This document shows, piece by piece, positions 46,968-58,512 of a stretch of DNA of 64,000 bases (positions are counted from its first letter, which is position 1; each line of letters begins with the position of its first letter). The stretch covers positions 124,001 through 188,000 of the forward strand of contig CAWZYM010000173.1 in the NCBI GenBank assembly GCA_963966185.1. The letters run 5' to 3'. The position numbers and the translations under genes are program-made. The notes beneath the pieces were generated by a model. It was not told where the DNA came from. It saw only the letters and a list, made by a program, of their open reading frames with translations, and ran no database searches. The stretch is from Rhabditoides inermis (lineage: Eukaryota; Nematoda; Chromadorea; Rhabditida; Rhabditidae).

Positions 46968-49900
46968 ACTGAAAAAAACTGTAAACCATAAGTTTAAAGA
47001 AAAAAAGAAGAGAGACTTTCGAAGAACATCGTTTGTAAAAGTGGAGTGACACAGTGTGGAAAACGGAGCGATGTCTCTTCTTTCGGGGAAAAGAGGTCAT
47101 CGCAACCTATCGAGAAAGTCCACGGGTGAAAGTTCTCTGAGAGACCCGAGATCCGAGACATGGCTCAAGGTCACATCCAGGATGATCGCCGATCAAAAAT
47201 AGTCATCCGGATATGTTCCTAGAAACTGTGGATGGTAACACGTAGATACTGTATGAATCAGTATCAGTAATCATAAGCTGTTCCAGGTTATGGAAACCGG
47301 AAAAAAACAAAAGACAAAAGTGATCTCAAAAGCTGCTGCCATTCAACCATTCAAAGGATCTTTTTGATCTTTTCCCTCTTCCGGATTCCGATCTGTAAAA
47401 GTTGATGGTTTGCCGGCATTGTGGGAACGAGGCTGCCACTGTCGTTTCATGTTATTGTGTCTGCCGCCCGCCGCTCGTTACCGTAATGCGATTCCTCATG
47501 TGAACCAGTGAATCTGGAAATCTTTAGCCTCAAGTTTCATTTCATTTGTCTCATTGCATACTCGCAAACGGCCAGTTTGAGACGAGTCAGAAAAACCTAT
47601 GCAAATTATTTCGCCTCGAAAACTGGACGACGAGAGTGCGGGCAAGATTTTGTAATTGAATGTTGAATGATCGTTGATTCGCTGCGAGACTCTCGCATGG
47701 ACAGAGGAAAAAGTGGTGTACTGGTTTTAAGGAACAGTTCTGCGAGTGTTGCCCAACCCGATGCGAAGAAATCGAAAGAAATCGAAATTCATATATCGCA
47801 TTTTTCGCAGCCAGTCTCTGTCCGCCGAAAGCGAAAGTCGCACGAAATCCAAAATGTCGGGTTCGCAAATTCTCGGGATAGAGAAAAACCAGCAGACGCT
47901 CCCGAAATCCACACACTCACACACACGATCTGGTTGTCTAGTGTTGCAGTGATAGATACCGTACCCGGAATAGAGCAGGCAAGCTGGTGATGATCGGATA
48001 AATGTGCATAAAACATCACTTAGCCGCGGACATAATTCTGGTTAGTGCGAGCGCGTTTTTACGCGCAATGCCAGTGACTGGGATGTTTTGAGAAGTGGTC
48101 GCTGCTTCTTTTTAGTGATTCTTCGGGCATTTATCAACTCATATACGATACGATATGTTGCGATAGAAGGGCTGGGTGGGGCCTGGCCGCCTGACTTCTT
48201 TTTTAGAGTTTGAAATGGCAACTTTCTGTTTGCAAGTGCAGGATGGAATTGCGAATTGGAATGATAGAACTTGAATGGGATGTGTGATAAAAAAAATTTA
48301 GCGAAGAAACTGATGCATTAACCGAACAGTGATTTGAACAACCCTGAATGAGTGATAAAAATTATTCAACGCGTGTGAGTAATACAAAATTGTAAACGGT
48401 GAAAAGTTAAAGTAGCCCCCGATTTTCAAGAGAGATGGTGTCGAAAAAGTCGAAGAAGGACTATGGCACTACAGTATAGTCCAACGACTTTCCAACTACA
48501 GCTCTCGCAGATATACCCGTGGGTGGCCTACCCTGCAATTTACCTTCGCAGCAGACTGCTATCAGTTTATCACCTTGGTACGGTCAAGCGCCCGGGAGGA
48601 GGATCGAACCCGACCAACCGAGTATTAGTATAGTGAACACCAATACACTTTTCGGCGCACAATTAAAATTGTAAAGGCTTTTTAAAAACGCACTTGCGCT
48701 CACATGATAAGCTCCGGGCGCAACAACTAAAGATGGATATTATGGTAACTTATAAGTTCTTTCATGTCGGTTATAAGCCATTTATTTCTATGGCGCAACT
48801 TATTCAATGTTTGACGTTCGATTTCGAGTTCACTTTCATTAAAGGAACAGTGGCGACTTGTTTTTGAATTTAAAAATCATAAACCTAACACAATTGTATT
48901 TTTTGCGAAAAAACGACGATTCTGCGTTACTTTCGAATCTGCATTAGCAAGAATGCAGCTGAAAATTTGAGTTCATCACGATTAGCCTACCGCTCAAAGC
49001 TTCAATATTGCGTTCGGAGACATATGCGCAAATGATCGAAGGCCTCTCACATGCTTCATGGCTCAGTGCATGTGCGCTGCGTTGTGGCACCGAGCTTGCT
49101 GGTTCGATTCCCATTCGCGCCAAATGTTTTGCGCGTGTGAAAATGAGGAGTTGTGGCAGATTGTGGCAGAAATAAGTCGCCACTGTTCCTTTAAACGATT
49201 TTTGCCATATCTTCATCGCAATAGTCAGCCGCTTACCGCAACTCGTGTATACAGTATCCCCTTTTCACGGTACGCCAATTATCGGCGGACGGTCAGAGAC
49301 AGCGCATTTAACTTTTATGCAGGTTTGAAGGTTTTAACGTTTTACATTTAGCGTTAGCCCACATATAAAAATATAAAATGACCAAGAAAATGGTTAATAG
49401 TTACCGGTGAACATCTTATTAGTTTCTTAATCAATCTAAAAGATCTATAAAAAATGGGGAAGTAATGGGAAAAGTTAATATATATATATTTATAGCAGCG
49501 ACTCCCGTTGAGAAACTTCCGCATGGTCGTCTCCCTTGCTGGCTGAATAGGCCGTCCGCACGCCGCGGATGGCTGAACTGAACACGGGAAACAAGACGGA
49601 CCCTATACCCTATCTCGGACTCCTTTCTGGCAGGGCTCCTTTCTGGGTGTCGCGCCCACGTCGTACTCAGGCTAAAGACATCTTTCGATGTCCCCTCGCC
49701 CTATGGACAGTGAAGACAAGACAAAACTGTATGGGCGCAGGAACGATTACAAGCAGTGAGCAACTGCAGCTCGAGACCGTTTATTTTGGCGAAAGATGGG
49801 CTCCGTGCTTGCAAGCTGAAGAAGCCTTCAAGCTTCAAGTATTCAAGTGAGTAAATAAGAAAATACATTCACTTGGATTTATGCTATACTGGAAGATATC

Positions 49901-50535
49901 GTGACCAACTCTGTTTCAATTGATTTGCAAATTACAAAATCAATTGTAAAATCAGTCTGCCAAGAGCCAAGAGAGCGAATAGAGCGGTCGAATGACTCAG
50001 CTGCGCGGACTCAGCTAAAAGTAATCAAACATAAAAGAATGTATGAAAAAAGTATGCGGAGAGTAAACAGTACACATACCCTATATAATTCAGTCAAACC
50101 TCTATTTTGTCCATTTCTGCTCATTTTATTACTTACTGACTCAATTACTTGATTAGTTGAGCGATCCGATTCGCTCAAAATAGCGCGGATCCCAGCTCAA
50201 TTTATTACAATTTACAATATAATCATTAGTAGATTCATTGCAAATTTCCACATATTCACGGAGATATGTATCTACACCATTTTCGTTCAAACACCGTTCG
50301 TTCACATATGCAAACCAAAATTCAGGCTCGCTATCTCCGATTTTGATTTTAGTCTGGGCATTCCTTCTCTCTCACACATAACTAGCGTGCTACTGTGATT
50401 CTCCCTTGTTCTCTCACACCCGCGCACTCTTTCTCACTCTCTCTCTCCGTCTCACTAGCCCCGCCCCCTGCGATCCGGGATGCGCCCCTGGGGCCATCCG
50501 GTCGGTGGTCAAAAGAAAGCCCGCCCCGGTGGAGG
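46968..50535. other. No gene recognised
   Basis: About 3.6 kb upstream of both the DB-module gene (minus) and the warthog gene (plus). It is mostly AT-rich unique sequence with one MITE (48843-49190). A reading frame at 49569-49850 shows no signal I can interpret. A minus-strand GGTTCGATCC box near 48605 suggests another decayed tRNA-derived repeat. Confidence 0.5.
48843..49190. mobile_element. TTAA-flanked MITE carrying a tRNA-like unit
   Basis: A 348-bp element with perfect 17-bp terminal inverted repeats, AGGAACAGTGGCGACTT and its complement, immediately flanked by TTAA on both sides (48839-48842, 49191-49194). Inside, on the plus strand, TGGCTCAGTG (49059) and GGTTCGATTCC (49101-49111) resemble the A and B boxes of a tRNA gene at nearly the right spacing. 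No transposase. Confidence 0.75.
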
Positions 50536-50543
50536 TATATAAG
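50536..50543 (+). promoter_or_regulatory. TATA box of the warthog gene
   Basis: TATATAAG about 95 bp upstream of the start codon, in a GC-rich setting (GGAGG before, CGGCGG after). TTGCAG at 50626-50631, six bases before the ATG, could be a spliced-leader acceptor. Confidence 0.55.
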
Positions 50544-50636
50544 CGGCGGCTGACCGCTGCACTTTCATACCTTCACTTGCCCTTTCTCGTTCTTTGTCCG
50601 ACCCTCGCATTGTCTCATCTCACCCTTGCAGGTACC

Positions 50637-53600
50637 ATGCTGAGGATAGCTTCTCTGTGCACAGTCGTCGCCGTCGCTTCTGCGTCCTTCTGCGGAGATT
50701 CCGCCATCCCCTTCTCCTTCGAGGTACCCTTGGAACCTTGGCTCCTCCCTGGCAATTAGCAAAGCGCGCACTGTCTAGCATGTCCGATCAGTCATCCGCA
50801 GAGCGGTTAGTGGCGATCACGCTTCTTCTTGACCACTTCCTCTGATAATCCGTTTTTACTAACGAAACGGTCTACCGCAGCGGTTGGCTTTGGCTCGAAA
50901 AAGCGGCGGGCGACGACGCCTGTCCGAAACCGATTCATCCATTCATCACCCCTAGGCGGCTGGCCGAAATCTATGGCGGCCATTCAAATCACATCACTCT
51001 GAGAAATGACAACTGTTGATATTGAAATAAGTAGATAACGGCGACACTAGTGCTACACACTTGCTAAGATAAATATTGGAATCGAAAGTAGAAAATGGCG
51101 ATCTCGGTAACCGCGACTCCTCTCCGGACAGAGTAGAGAATGAGTCGCATCTAGTATCTCTGTAACCGCCCGCTACTTCTCTTACGAACTAGAGAGTGTC
51201 GATAGTATCTCTAACCTCTCCTCCCCTCAGGCCCTCCCTGACGGCCAGCCGGTGCTCGGCTGCGCGCGTCCCTCGTGCTTCGGATGGCTACCCACCGGAC
51301 AGCCCGCCTCCGCCAACGGAAACTTCTACCGCATCCACAAGCGCCCCGACGGATTCTTCAGGAAGGTACGCGTACGGTGCAATCAACTTTCAAGGGTGAT
51401 AGTGTACGTTTCACCGCATCGTGATATCTTGGTACAACTGTCGGATAATGTTTCCATTTCAGACAAAAACTAATTCTATGTATGCTACTTTCAGGATCGT
51501 GAGTCGGTTGCTCCGTTCTCCGCTCGTGACCCCCGCTACTACCAGCAGAAGACCGCTGTGAGTATCTCGCAGATTCTTAGAAAGTGCGAGAGTGTAGAAA
51601 GACAGAGTAGACAGAGTAGTTAGTGGAAACCATAATTCCATAATCGCCCGGGATAAAGTACCCAATCCGGAGTAGCCGCTGATCGCTCTTTTTGTCTATA
51701 GTGCGAGCGCGCGCGCCGCACAGACTTTCGATTTCGTTGATTGTCCAGTTCGCATAGCCGGAGTCCGGAGTCGAATCGAAACAATGCTACCGTCGAGATT
51801 CACGAATCACGTTTGCGCAGTGATTGATAATCGAAAGGGAGAGCCGATCACATATGGTTTATGGCTAGCCAGACGATGACGTCACCGCGATCAGACAATG
51901 ACGTCACTCTCTTTCAGACCTGCGAGCAGACGTTCCAGTCGACGGCGTGCTCGGCCGAGGACCAGTGGGTGGGAGGAATCGCGCCGCTCACCAACGTCTC
52001 CGGACTCCCGTGCGTTTACGTTTCACTGGACCGTCATATAGATTAGCGATCAGCTCGAGAGTAATGAAAGTTACTCGGTGATACAATTTCGACTTATAGT
52101 CAATACCAATATTTTTTTCAGGACGGTGCTTCAGTGCTGCAAGTACGAGCCGCTGCGTCTGTCTACTGACCGCGGAGTCGCCGTAGTTGGACAAGGACAG
52201 ATCGTCGTTGGAGGAGAGGTAGGCACACTCTTATCTCACTTCGTGTTCCCCTTTGTGACCGACACAGAACAGACTGTCTCTCTCTTCATTTGTCGATCTG
52301 ACTGCAACCGTAAACCGAAACCGATCCATCTCTGCAGGTGCTGAACAACGGCCGGCAGTACGCGTTCGACTACATCTCGGACATTGTGAAGAACGTGAAC
52401 GCCGACGGCTCCGTGTCGTACGACATTTCCGTGCGCCGCTTCCCCTGCCTCCCCGCTGCTGAGGACAGCGTTGGTGAGTGAATCGTTCAATGAGAGTCTG
52501 GAGTTGGCATAGATCCCGAGTCGACAATAATAAGTAACGATAATAATGGTAACATGATCACTTCCAGTCGATCCCGCCGCGACCGAGCAGATGGTGCGTC
52601 AGTTCGAGGGCGACGCCAAGGCCGGAGAGCTCCGCCGCGCGCCCGAGAACGCGCGCGCATTCCAGGCGCCCACTGTCCAGGTCGAGGTGAGTACGACAGA
52701 TACTCACCCCTTCACTATTCGCGGAAGCTTTGGACACACTCGAAAATGAATCAACGCTGCAAACTGATTACTATACACAGTTGCATCATCTTTGCTGAGG
52801 AATTGTAGCGACAATCGGATTTCGCGTGGCCTGAATATGATAAATAAACATGTACGCTTCAGCGCGCCCTTGAGGGACCCTTCACCGAGGAGAACGTCGT
52901 TGAGGAGACCGTGCAGCAGCAGGCCGTCCAGGTACACTACTACCCTAGATTCGCTCTCCACTTTCTCCACTCTTCCTTATCCCACTTCAACCACACTCTC
53001 TACTATCTTCTCTCCACTTGCCAATCTATCCACCTAACCGCCCGCATTGTAGACCCTTGCCTTTCCACCGAACATTGTACCGCGCCATTCTTCAGCTACT
53101 AACCTAACGCCTTTCTTGCTAGCTCGGACAGGAGCAGCAGCAGCAGCAGCTAGTTCCCCAGCAGCAACAGCAGATCGTCCAGCAGCAGCAGTTCCAGCAA
53201 GCTCCCCGAGTTCAGTTCCAGCAGCCCCAAGGCCCTGCACAGCAGTTCCAGCAAGTGCAACAGGTGCAGACCTTCCAGCAGCAGCCCACCTTCTTCCGCG
53301 TACGTACGGAGTGCCGACTGACCAACACCTAACCAACCCTTATCTAATTGCGTGAACCTACTATTTCTGACCGTGTGTGTGGGGTGTGTAACGGCGAGTT
53401 TCAGCCCCAGCAGTACGCGCAGCCGCCGCAGCAGGTGTACCAGGCACAGAACACGTACGCCCAGCAGCCTCAGCAGCAGAGCGCCTACCCCGTCCCTCCT
53501 GCGTACAACAGCTACGTGCGCCCGCCCGTCTACCCCCCGGTATGACTCGCTGCTACCAATGAGAGCGATGCCGCCTGCTACCAATGAGCGCGCCTGCTAC

Positions 53601-54402
53601 CAATGAGACACATTACAGAGATACCGGCGGTAGTAAGTTGTTTGAGTGCGGTGATCGCTAACATTGAGTGCTGTGTCTAACCTGGAGTGATTGGACTGGA
53701 ATAATCTCGGTTGTTCAGGCGGCTCCCGTCTACCAGCCTGTGGCTGCTGCCCCCGCCTATTATGCGCCCGCTGCGGCTCCCGCTTACTACGGAGGAGGTG
53801 AGGATTGTTTTAAGGCTCTAACATACAACACATTGCCTCTGCAAACGATGACACAACTTGAAACAACTCTGAAACGTACTCATTTCAGGCGGCGGTGGGT
53901 ACTACTACTGCTTCACCGCTGACACCAAGGTGAACACGGTCGGAGGAGTTGAGAAGCGCATGGACAAGCTCACCACTGACGACTGGATCCAGACCCTCAA
54001 CGGCACCGACGTCGTCTACTCGCCCCTCACCTTCTGGCTGCACCGCGTGCCCTCGCAGGAGGCCGAGTTCCACAAGATCGCTCTGGCTGACGGCACTGAG
54101 CTGAAGATCACCGCCCACCACTACATCTACAAGACCGAGTGCCCGGCTGTCGACGGAGAGGTGGACCCGGCCGAGATTAGCCGCGAGGCTGTGTTCGCCG
54201 AGCAGGTCGAGGAGGGAGACTGCCTCTACCGCGTCGAGGGCACCAAGGTCACCACATCCAAGGTCGTCGGAATCGAGAAGGTCACCGAGACCGGCATCTA
54301 CGCGCCCATGACCGGCAACGGAAAGCTGGTGGTGAACGGAGTGTATGCCTCGTGCCACAACATCCTCCAGTCGCACACTCTTCAGAACTCGTTCTTCTCG
54401 GT

Positions 54403-54445
<43 letters not shown>

Positions 54446-54609
54446 AAAGACAAGTCTTACCTCTCTTTTAGTACGTCGACTACTTCAACAACCTCTACAC
54501 GTCGGTGTTCGGTGGGGAGACTTCGGAGGTGCGCGACCTGCCCCTCGGCATGGACACCATTGTGAACATGCTCGAGCTGGTTGTGCCCAAGAACCTCGTC
54601 ACCATGTAG
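50637..54609 (+). CDS. Warthog-type hedgehog-related protein (Wart domain, Gln-rich linker, Hint domain)
   Basis: Secreted nematode hedgehog-related protein acting at the cuticle/epidermal surface; the Hint part self-cleaves. Exons: 50637-50723 (signal peptide MLRIASLCTVVAVASAS, then FCGDSAIPFSFE), 51231-51365 (PVLGCARPSCFGW), 51495-51557, 51918-52009 (CEQTFQSTACSAEDQWVGG), 52122-52218 (LQCCKYEPLRLST), 52338-52473, 52568-52686, 52863-52931, 53124-53299 (Gln-rich), 53405-53539 (Q/P/Y-rich), 53719-53797 (APAYYAPAAAPAYYGG), 53889-54400 and 54472-54609. The Hint domain opens at YYYCFTADTKV, the Cys being the expected cleavage nucleophile. It carries LKITAHHYIY (block B Thr/His) and a late NGVYASCHN, and ends at NLVTM. 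The fused Wart and Hint domains make this a full-length family member. The second copy at 61.5 kb is a partial duplicate. Confidence 0.88.
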
Positions 54610-54922
54610 ATACCCTTCCCTTTCCCCTTTCCCCATAACACTTGCGATTCGACTCCCAGAGTCGCCGGCACCGCGGCCCCGTGGCTCCCTTAGAATTCTA
54701 TCGCCGCTCCGCATACTGTCGTGCAAATGACTAACGTGTACCATATTGTGAATTGATGTATAACATAATAATATATACATATATGAATAATATATTGTGA
54801 TAAATTTGATAAGATTCGTGATTGATGAGGGGCGCACGCGTGCAAATGAGAGATACGATCGATTAACGAGACCTTGGACACTGGCGAAAGCTCAGCCAGT
54901 CATTTTGGTTCTAAACTCGGCT

Positions 54923-55553
54923 ATGAGCGAGTTTTCCAGTGAAGCGTACAACTCTGCGCAGCAGCTCTGGATTGGTGAGTGTCCGCTTTCATGAAACAAT
55001 TATTTGACTGGGAATTTGAACTTTGTTCTTCAATTCTGGCTGAAACTGGCTAAGTGGCCATAGCCCCATAGCCGTTCGCACTTTTGGACGCGAGAGCGTG
55101 GATTCCGACCACCCGCACTGGTGTCACTTTGCATTGATGAATAGCATGTGGCGTTTTTCCTCAATGATCGATGAAGCCATAAACTGAACATAAGTGATTG
55201 ATGGATGCTTCCGCGTTCGCTGAAACTTCCAGGAAGAGGGCGAAAAAGTGGGATTGTCCGATTGTCAGTGTGATGCAAAAACTATTCAGGAAAAGACTGT
55301 ATCGTGACTCCATCGATCAAGAAATTGATCGTTGAGAGCGGACTCATCCAGGGAAAGAAGGTGCTCGATGGGGATGCGGAAATGGTATGAATAAGTGGGA
55401 GGAAGAAAAAGAAGGGAAAGAGAGAGGGGAGAGAGAGAGAGAAAGTTTCCCTCGCAGGCCACTACTCCGTGGACACGCTCTCGTGGGGCGCGGCCTCCGT
55501 GGAGGGAGTCGATTCCAGCGAGGAGATGATCCGACAGGCAACACAGCATTCTG
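54923..55553 (+). pseudogene. Class I SAM-dependent methyltransferase fragment with a frameshift
   Basis: Exon 54923-54974 (MSEFSSEAYNSAQQLWI), exon 55290-55384 (KDCIVTPSIKKLIVESGLIQ, GKKVLD) and exon 55458-55553 (HYSVDTLSWGAASVEGVD, SSEEMIRQATQHS) read like the start of a Rossmann methyltransferase: VLDxGCGNGHYS (motif I) and GVDxSxEMIxxA (motif II). Motif I is broken: after VLD the frame shifts by one base within GATGGGG (55367-55373), so GCGNG is in another frame. Without the lost base the exon 2/3 phases agree. A possible fourth exon at 55626 soon meets a stop unless spliced, and no remaining motifs are found before the retroelement. Pseudogene or a homopolymer error plus truncation. Confidence 0.6.
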
Positions 55554-55859
55554 GTAGGTCATCATTTTAATGCTTTATCTCAACCATTACAATACTCCAA
55601 CAAAACCATTACAATTCTATTGCAGACTTTCGTCTCTCGTTCTCTGTCCAATTGTGCGAGTACGCATTAATCCCCTCGATTTGAATATCGATCTTTTGAG
55701 AACTGTGAAACGTACGTCTATGTGCATTCTGGTTTTTCCTTCTTTTTTAGTTAGTTCAAATATTTGGAACCCATTGACGAAAGCACGTGATAGGAATCAC
55801 TAGACACAATCAATGAGGAATAGTATAAAAGGAAAGGAAAAGTACACAATACGTAACCA

Positions 55860-56100
55860 AGACATAGTGAGAGACACAGTTAATGGTAGAAAGAGGGGTA
55901 TACCCTGTTTCGGCCCGTTACCCTGCAGACAGGATTTTATACACAAGTAACAAATCATCACAGTAGCTGAGCTACCATCTTAGTTAAGCACCGTGGTGGG
56001 CCCTAGGCTAATGCTCATCAGTACAGGTTCCACGGTGCGACACAGTAATAAACACAGTAACTGACTAAGCTGAAAAATTGTTAGATTATCAGGCAGAGTA
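55860..56100 (-). other. Structured region downstream of the reverse transcriptase
   Basis: Contains a 9-bp perfect stem (GCACCGTGG 55988-55996 / CCACGGTGC 56030-56038), a small hairpin (GTAGCTGAGCTAC) and a palindrome GGGTATACCC. On the minus strand it reads CTGATGAG (56021-56014) and, about 100 nt later, CCGAAAC (near 55912), the two conserved boxes of hammerhead ribozymes. It probably belongs to the 3' part of the Penelope-like element. Confidence 0.4.
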
Positions 56101-56154
56101 AAAGCAATTCTAGTTAACATTCTAACAAGAGACATTCACAATTATAGACAGAAG

Positions 56155-56192
56155 TAATCAATCAATCGATCAATCAATCAATCGATCGATCG

Positions 56193-56234
<42 letters not shown>
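56155..56234. repeat. (AATC)n microsatellite, left flank of the retroelement
   Basis: About 80 bp of AATC with scattered GATC variants, preceded by CAGAAGTAATCA. The same lead-in and repeat occur at the other side (57909-57951), on the same strand. Confidence 0.9.
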
Positions 56235-56290
56235 GCGCGCACGCAAAAAAAGTTTGAGGAAAAAAGGAGAGGGATAAAAAAAGAGGCAGA

Positions 56291-57915
56291 TTAGAGTTTA
56301 TAAATGAACACATTCATTTCACGAGAATTATTTCTGTTGAATAGGTTGAGAGCTTTTTTAATGTGAACACAACTGTGCATATACTTGAGCATAACGCTCT
56401 TCACCTCAGATGATTTGTAGCCCAAGCGACAGTATAAAACATACAATTCATTCAATTTCACAAACACAGTACTTTTCTTGGAGCTACAGCGGACGATACG
56501 TACAATTTCAGATTTTAGAGAACCATGCACAGTTTTTCTACGAGTGGTACTTTCACTATTAATAAACCTATGTAACTTGAAACTATACGCATCCGTCTTA
56601 TTATACAACATACATTCCCACTCTCCATTGTTATTAGTCACCGTTAGATCAAGGAAATCAACTTTGTTCGGAGAGCGGTGTTCCAATATTAGAGTACTAG
56701 AGTCATACCCAGAGAGAAACACCTTTAGTTGTTTGTCATACTTATAAAAAAAAATCAGAACATCATCCATGTACCTGAATACCCGGAAGTAGTTCAGAGC
56801 ACAAATATTTTTACATTTGCATGACTGTTCATATTCTAACACACTCAGAGTGAGAGAGGCGAGTAGAGGACTCGCGTTCCCTCCCTGAGGCACGCCCTTA
56901 CTCTGTTTGAACACAAACCGACCATACTGCGCGTAACTAGTAGTAATCAACAGTTTCACAGCGTCCTTCAGTTGAGCTACTGACCATACTCGCTCGTTTG
57001 GACGAGGGTGATTTCTCACTACCTCATCCTTATTAGTGTACGTGACTTTACCATAGGGATCAAAACGAACAGCATCTTTGCATTTACCATTTTTGATCTT
57101 ATTATTGACATTTTTGAAACACATATCAATCAGGAGATTAATTTTCTCAACAATCAAAGTATGGGGCAAATTAGTAAACAAACTAGCAAAGTCTGCACAA
57201 TACATCTTGACAGAAGGATCAGTGAGAGAACGAACATATTTTGATTTTTCAAGACTATTATCAACACTAAACCACTGTCTAGAGCCATGACGTTGTGTTC
57301 CCACACTAAGCCAATTACGGAAATGTTGAAGCAAATGTTTGAGAACGAGCTGTATTTCGATAGACTGTCCTTTACCAGTGATAAATCTAAACTTAACAGG
57401 AGTTTTGTGGAGCTCAGGCATAGCATAGATTCTAGGAATAACAGGTTTATCGGGACCACAGATAGAAACATAACCTAATCGCTTCAATAGTCTATCCACA
57501 TTGCCCGCATATGGTCGATACGTTTCATTACCAGTAGCACGCGGTACAGTAACGCCCATTTTGCGATCGCATACTTCAACATAAAAACGTTTGCAAATCA
57601 CGACAAAGTTATTGGCGGCTTTATCAATAGTAGTGACAACGAAGTGAGAGTGCAGATCAGATGTAAGGGTCTTAAAATTAGGCACTTTTTCAAACATCCG
57701 CCTAGAGAGGCGTAAACGTACATCAGACTCAATTGCAGAATACAGTGTATCCGCTTGTTTCTGAACCATGGCATCAGTTCGTAGTGACAACTTTTTGGCG
57801 TTGCTAGAAAACATACTGAAAATAGCAAGTTTGATTTCGTCAAGCAAGATATACATAGACAGTTTTTTATTAGTGAATCGGAAATTGGCACCTTTACTCT
57901 TATAGTTCCAGAAGT

Positions 57916-57925
<10 letters not shown>
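56291..57925 (-). mobile_element. Penelope-like reverse transcriptase ORF, 5'-truncated
   Basis: An uninterrupted frame of 544 codons. Around residues 172-184 LHKTPVKFRFITG resembles the LPKxHK...RPI block; motif A is CADFASLFTNLPHTLI (about 243-258, Asp present); motif B is KGVPQGGNASPLLASL; the catalytic box is FRYMDDVLIFF; then NKVDFLDLTV. The D-x-x-SLFTNxP form of motif A is characteristic of Penelope-like elements. No GIY-YIG endonuclease is seen on either side. The frame begins inside an (ATTG)n repeat with no ATG, so the 5' end is missing or rearranged. The catalytic motifs are intact, so the copy is young or recently active. Confidence 0.8.

Positions 57926-57951
<26 letters not shown>
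57916..57951. repeat. (AATC)n microsatellite, right flank of the retroelement
   Basis: About nine AATC units following CAGAAGT. It forms the 5' boundary of the reverse-transcriptase frame on the minus strand. Confidence 0.9.
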
Positions 57952-57952
<1 letters not shown>

Positions 57953-58451
57953 TGTTTTTCGAAAAAGAATTGATGTCCTTTTCTCAAATTTCGAAGAATT
58001 TTTTTTCACATTGGTGAATTACGAAAATAAAGCATACAAACTTACTAGGCAGAATCTCATGACAGAAAATACAAATAACTTACAATATTGCTTACTAATA
58101 TCCACTAAGTTGTTTGATATTATAAAACAGTTTCTGTGATTCCCGCTTTTTTTAAACTGATAGATCATGTGTTGCCGAACAATGTTGTGTTATACACAAA
58201 TGTATCCAAATTAGAAATCTTCGAAATAGCTTGGTCGAATCGCTCACGCGCTTGCCGGTCACTCATTGACGCGCGCTACACACGGTACCGAGTTCTCTCT
58301 TCTTTCCCTTCATCTCCTAAGCAGTTCTATTACCTAGCAAATTACTACTTAGCTAGTCGAAATGGAATTCTACTACGAGTAAACTAGCTAGAAGACTATG
58401 TCACATCGCAAGTGCATATACCGTTCTCAAATAAGTTACATCATGATGTGG

Positions 58452-58512
58452 AATAGCTCAAGTGGTAGGGTGAGGGCGTATTGGTACTAACCATGTGCGT
58501 TCGATCTTCAAA
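58452..58512 (+). other. tRNA-like fragment (decayed tRNA or SINE head)
   Basis: TAGCTCAAGTGG matches a pol III A box and GCGTTCGATCTTC, about 45 bp on, resembles a B box. The 3' end lacks a matching acceptor strand, so an intact tRNA is unlikely. Confidence 0.35.

Noticed and set aside
49569..49850. 93-codon frame MAELNTGNKTD...
   Set aside because: No recognisable domain, no splice or promoter context, and typical length for a chance frame.
58452..58512. Functional tRNA gene
   Set aside because: A- and B-box-like words are present but no acceptor stem or clean T arm can be paired.
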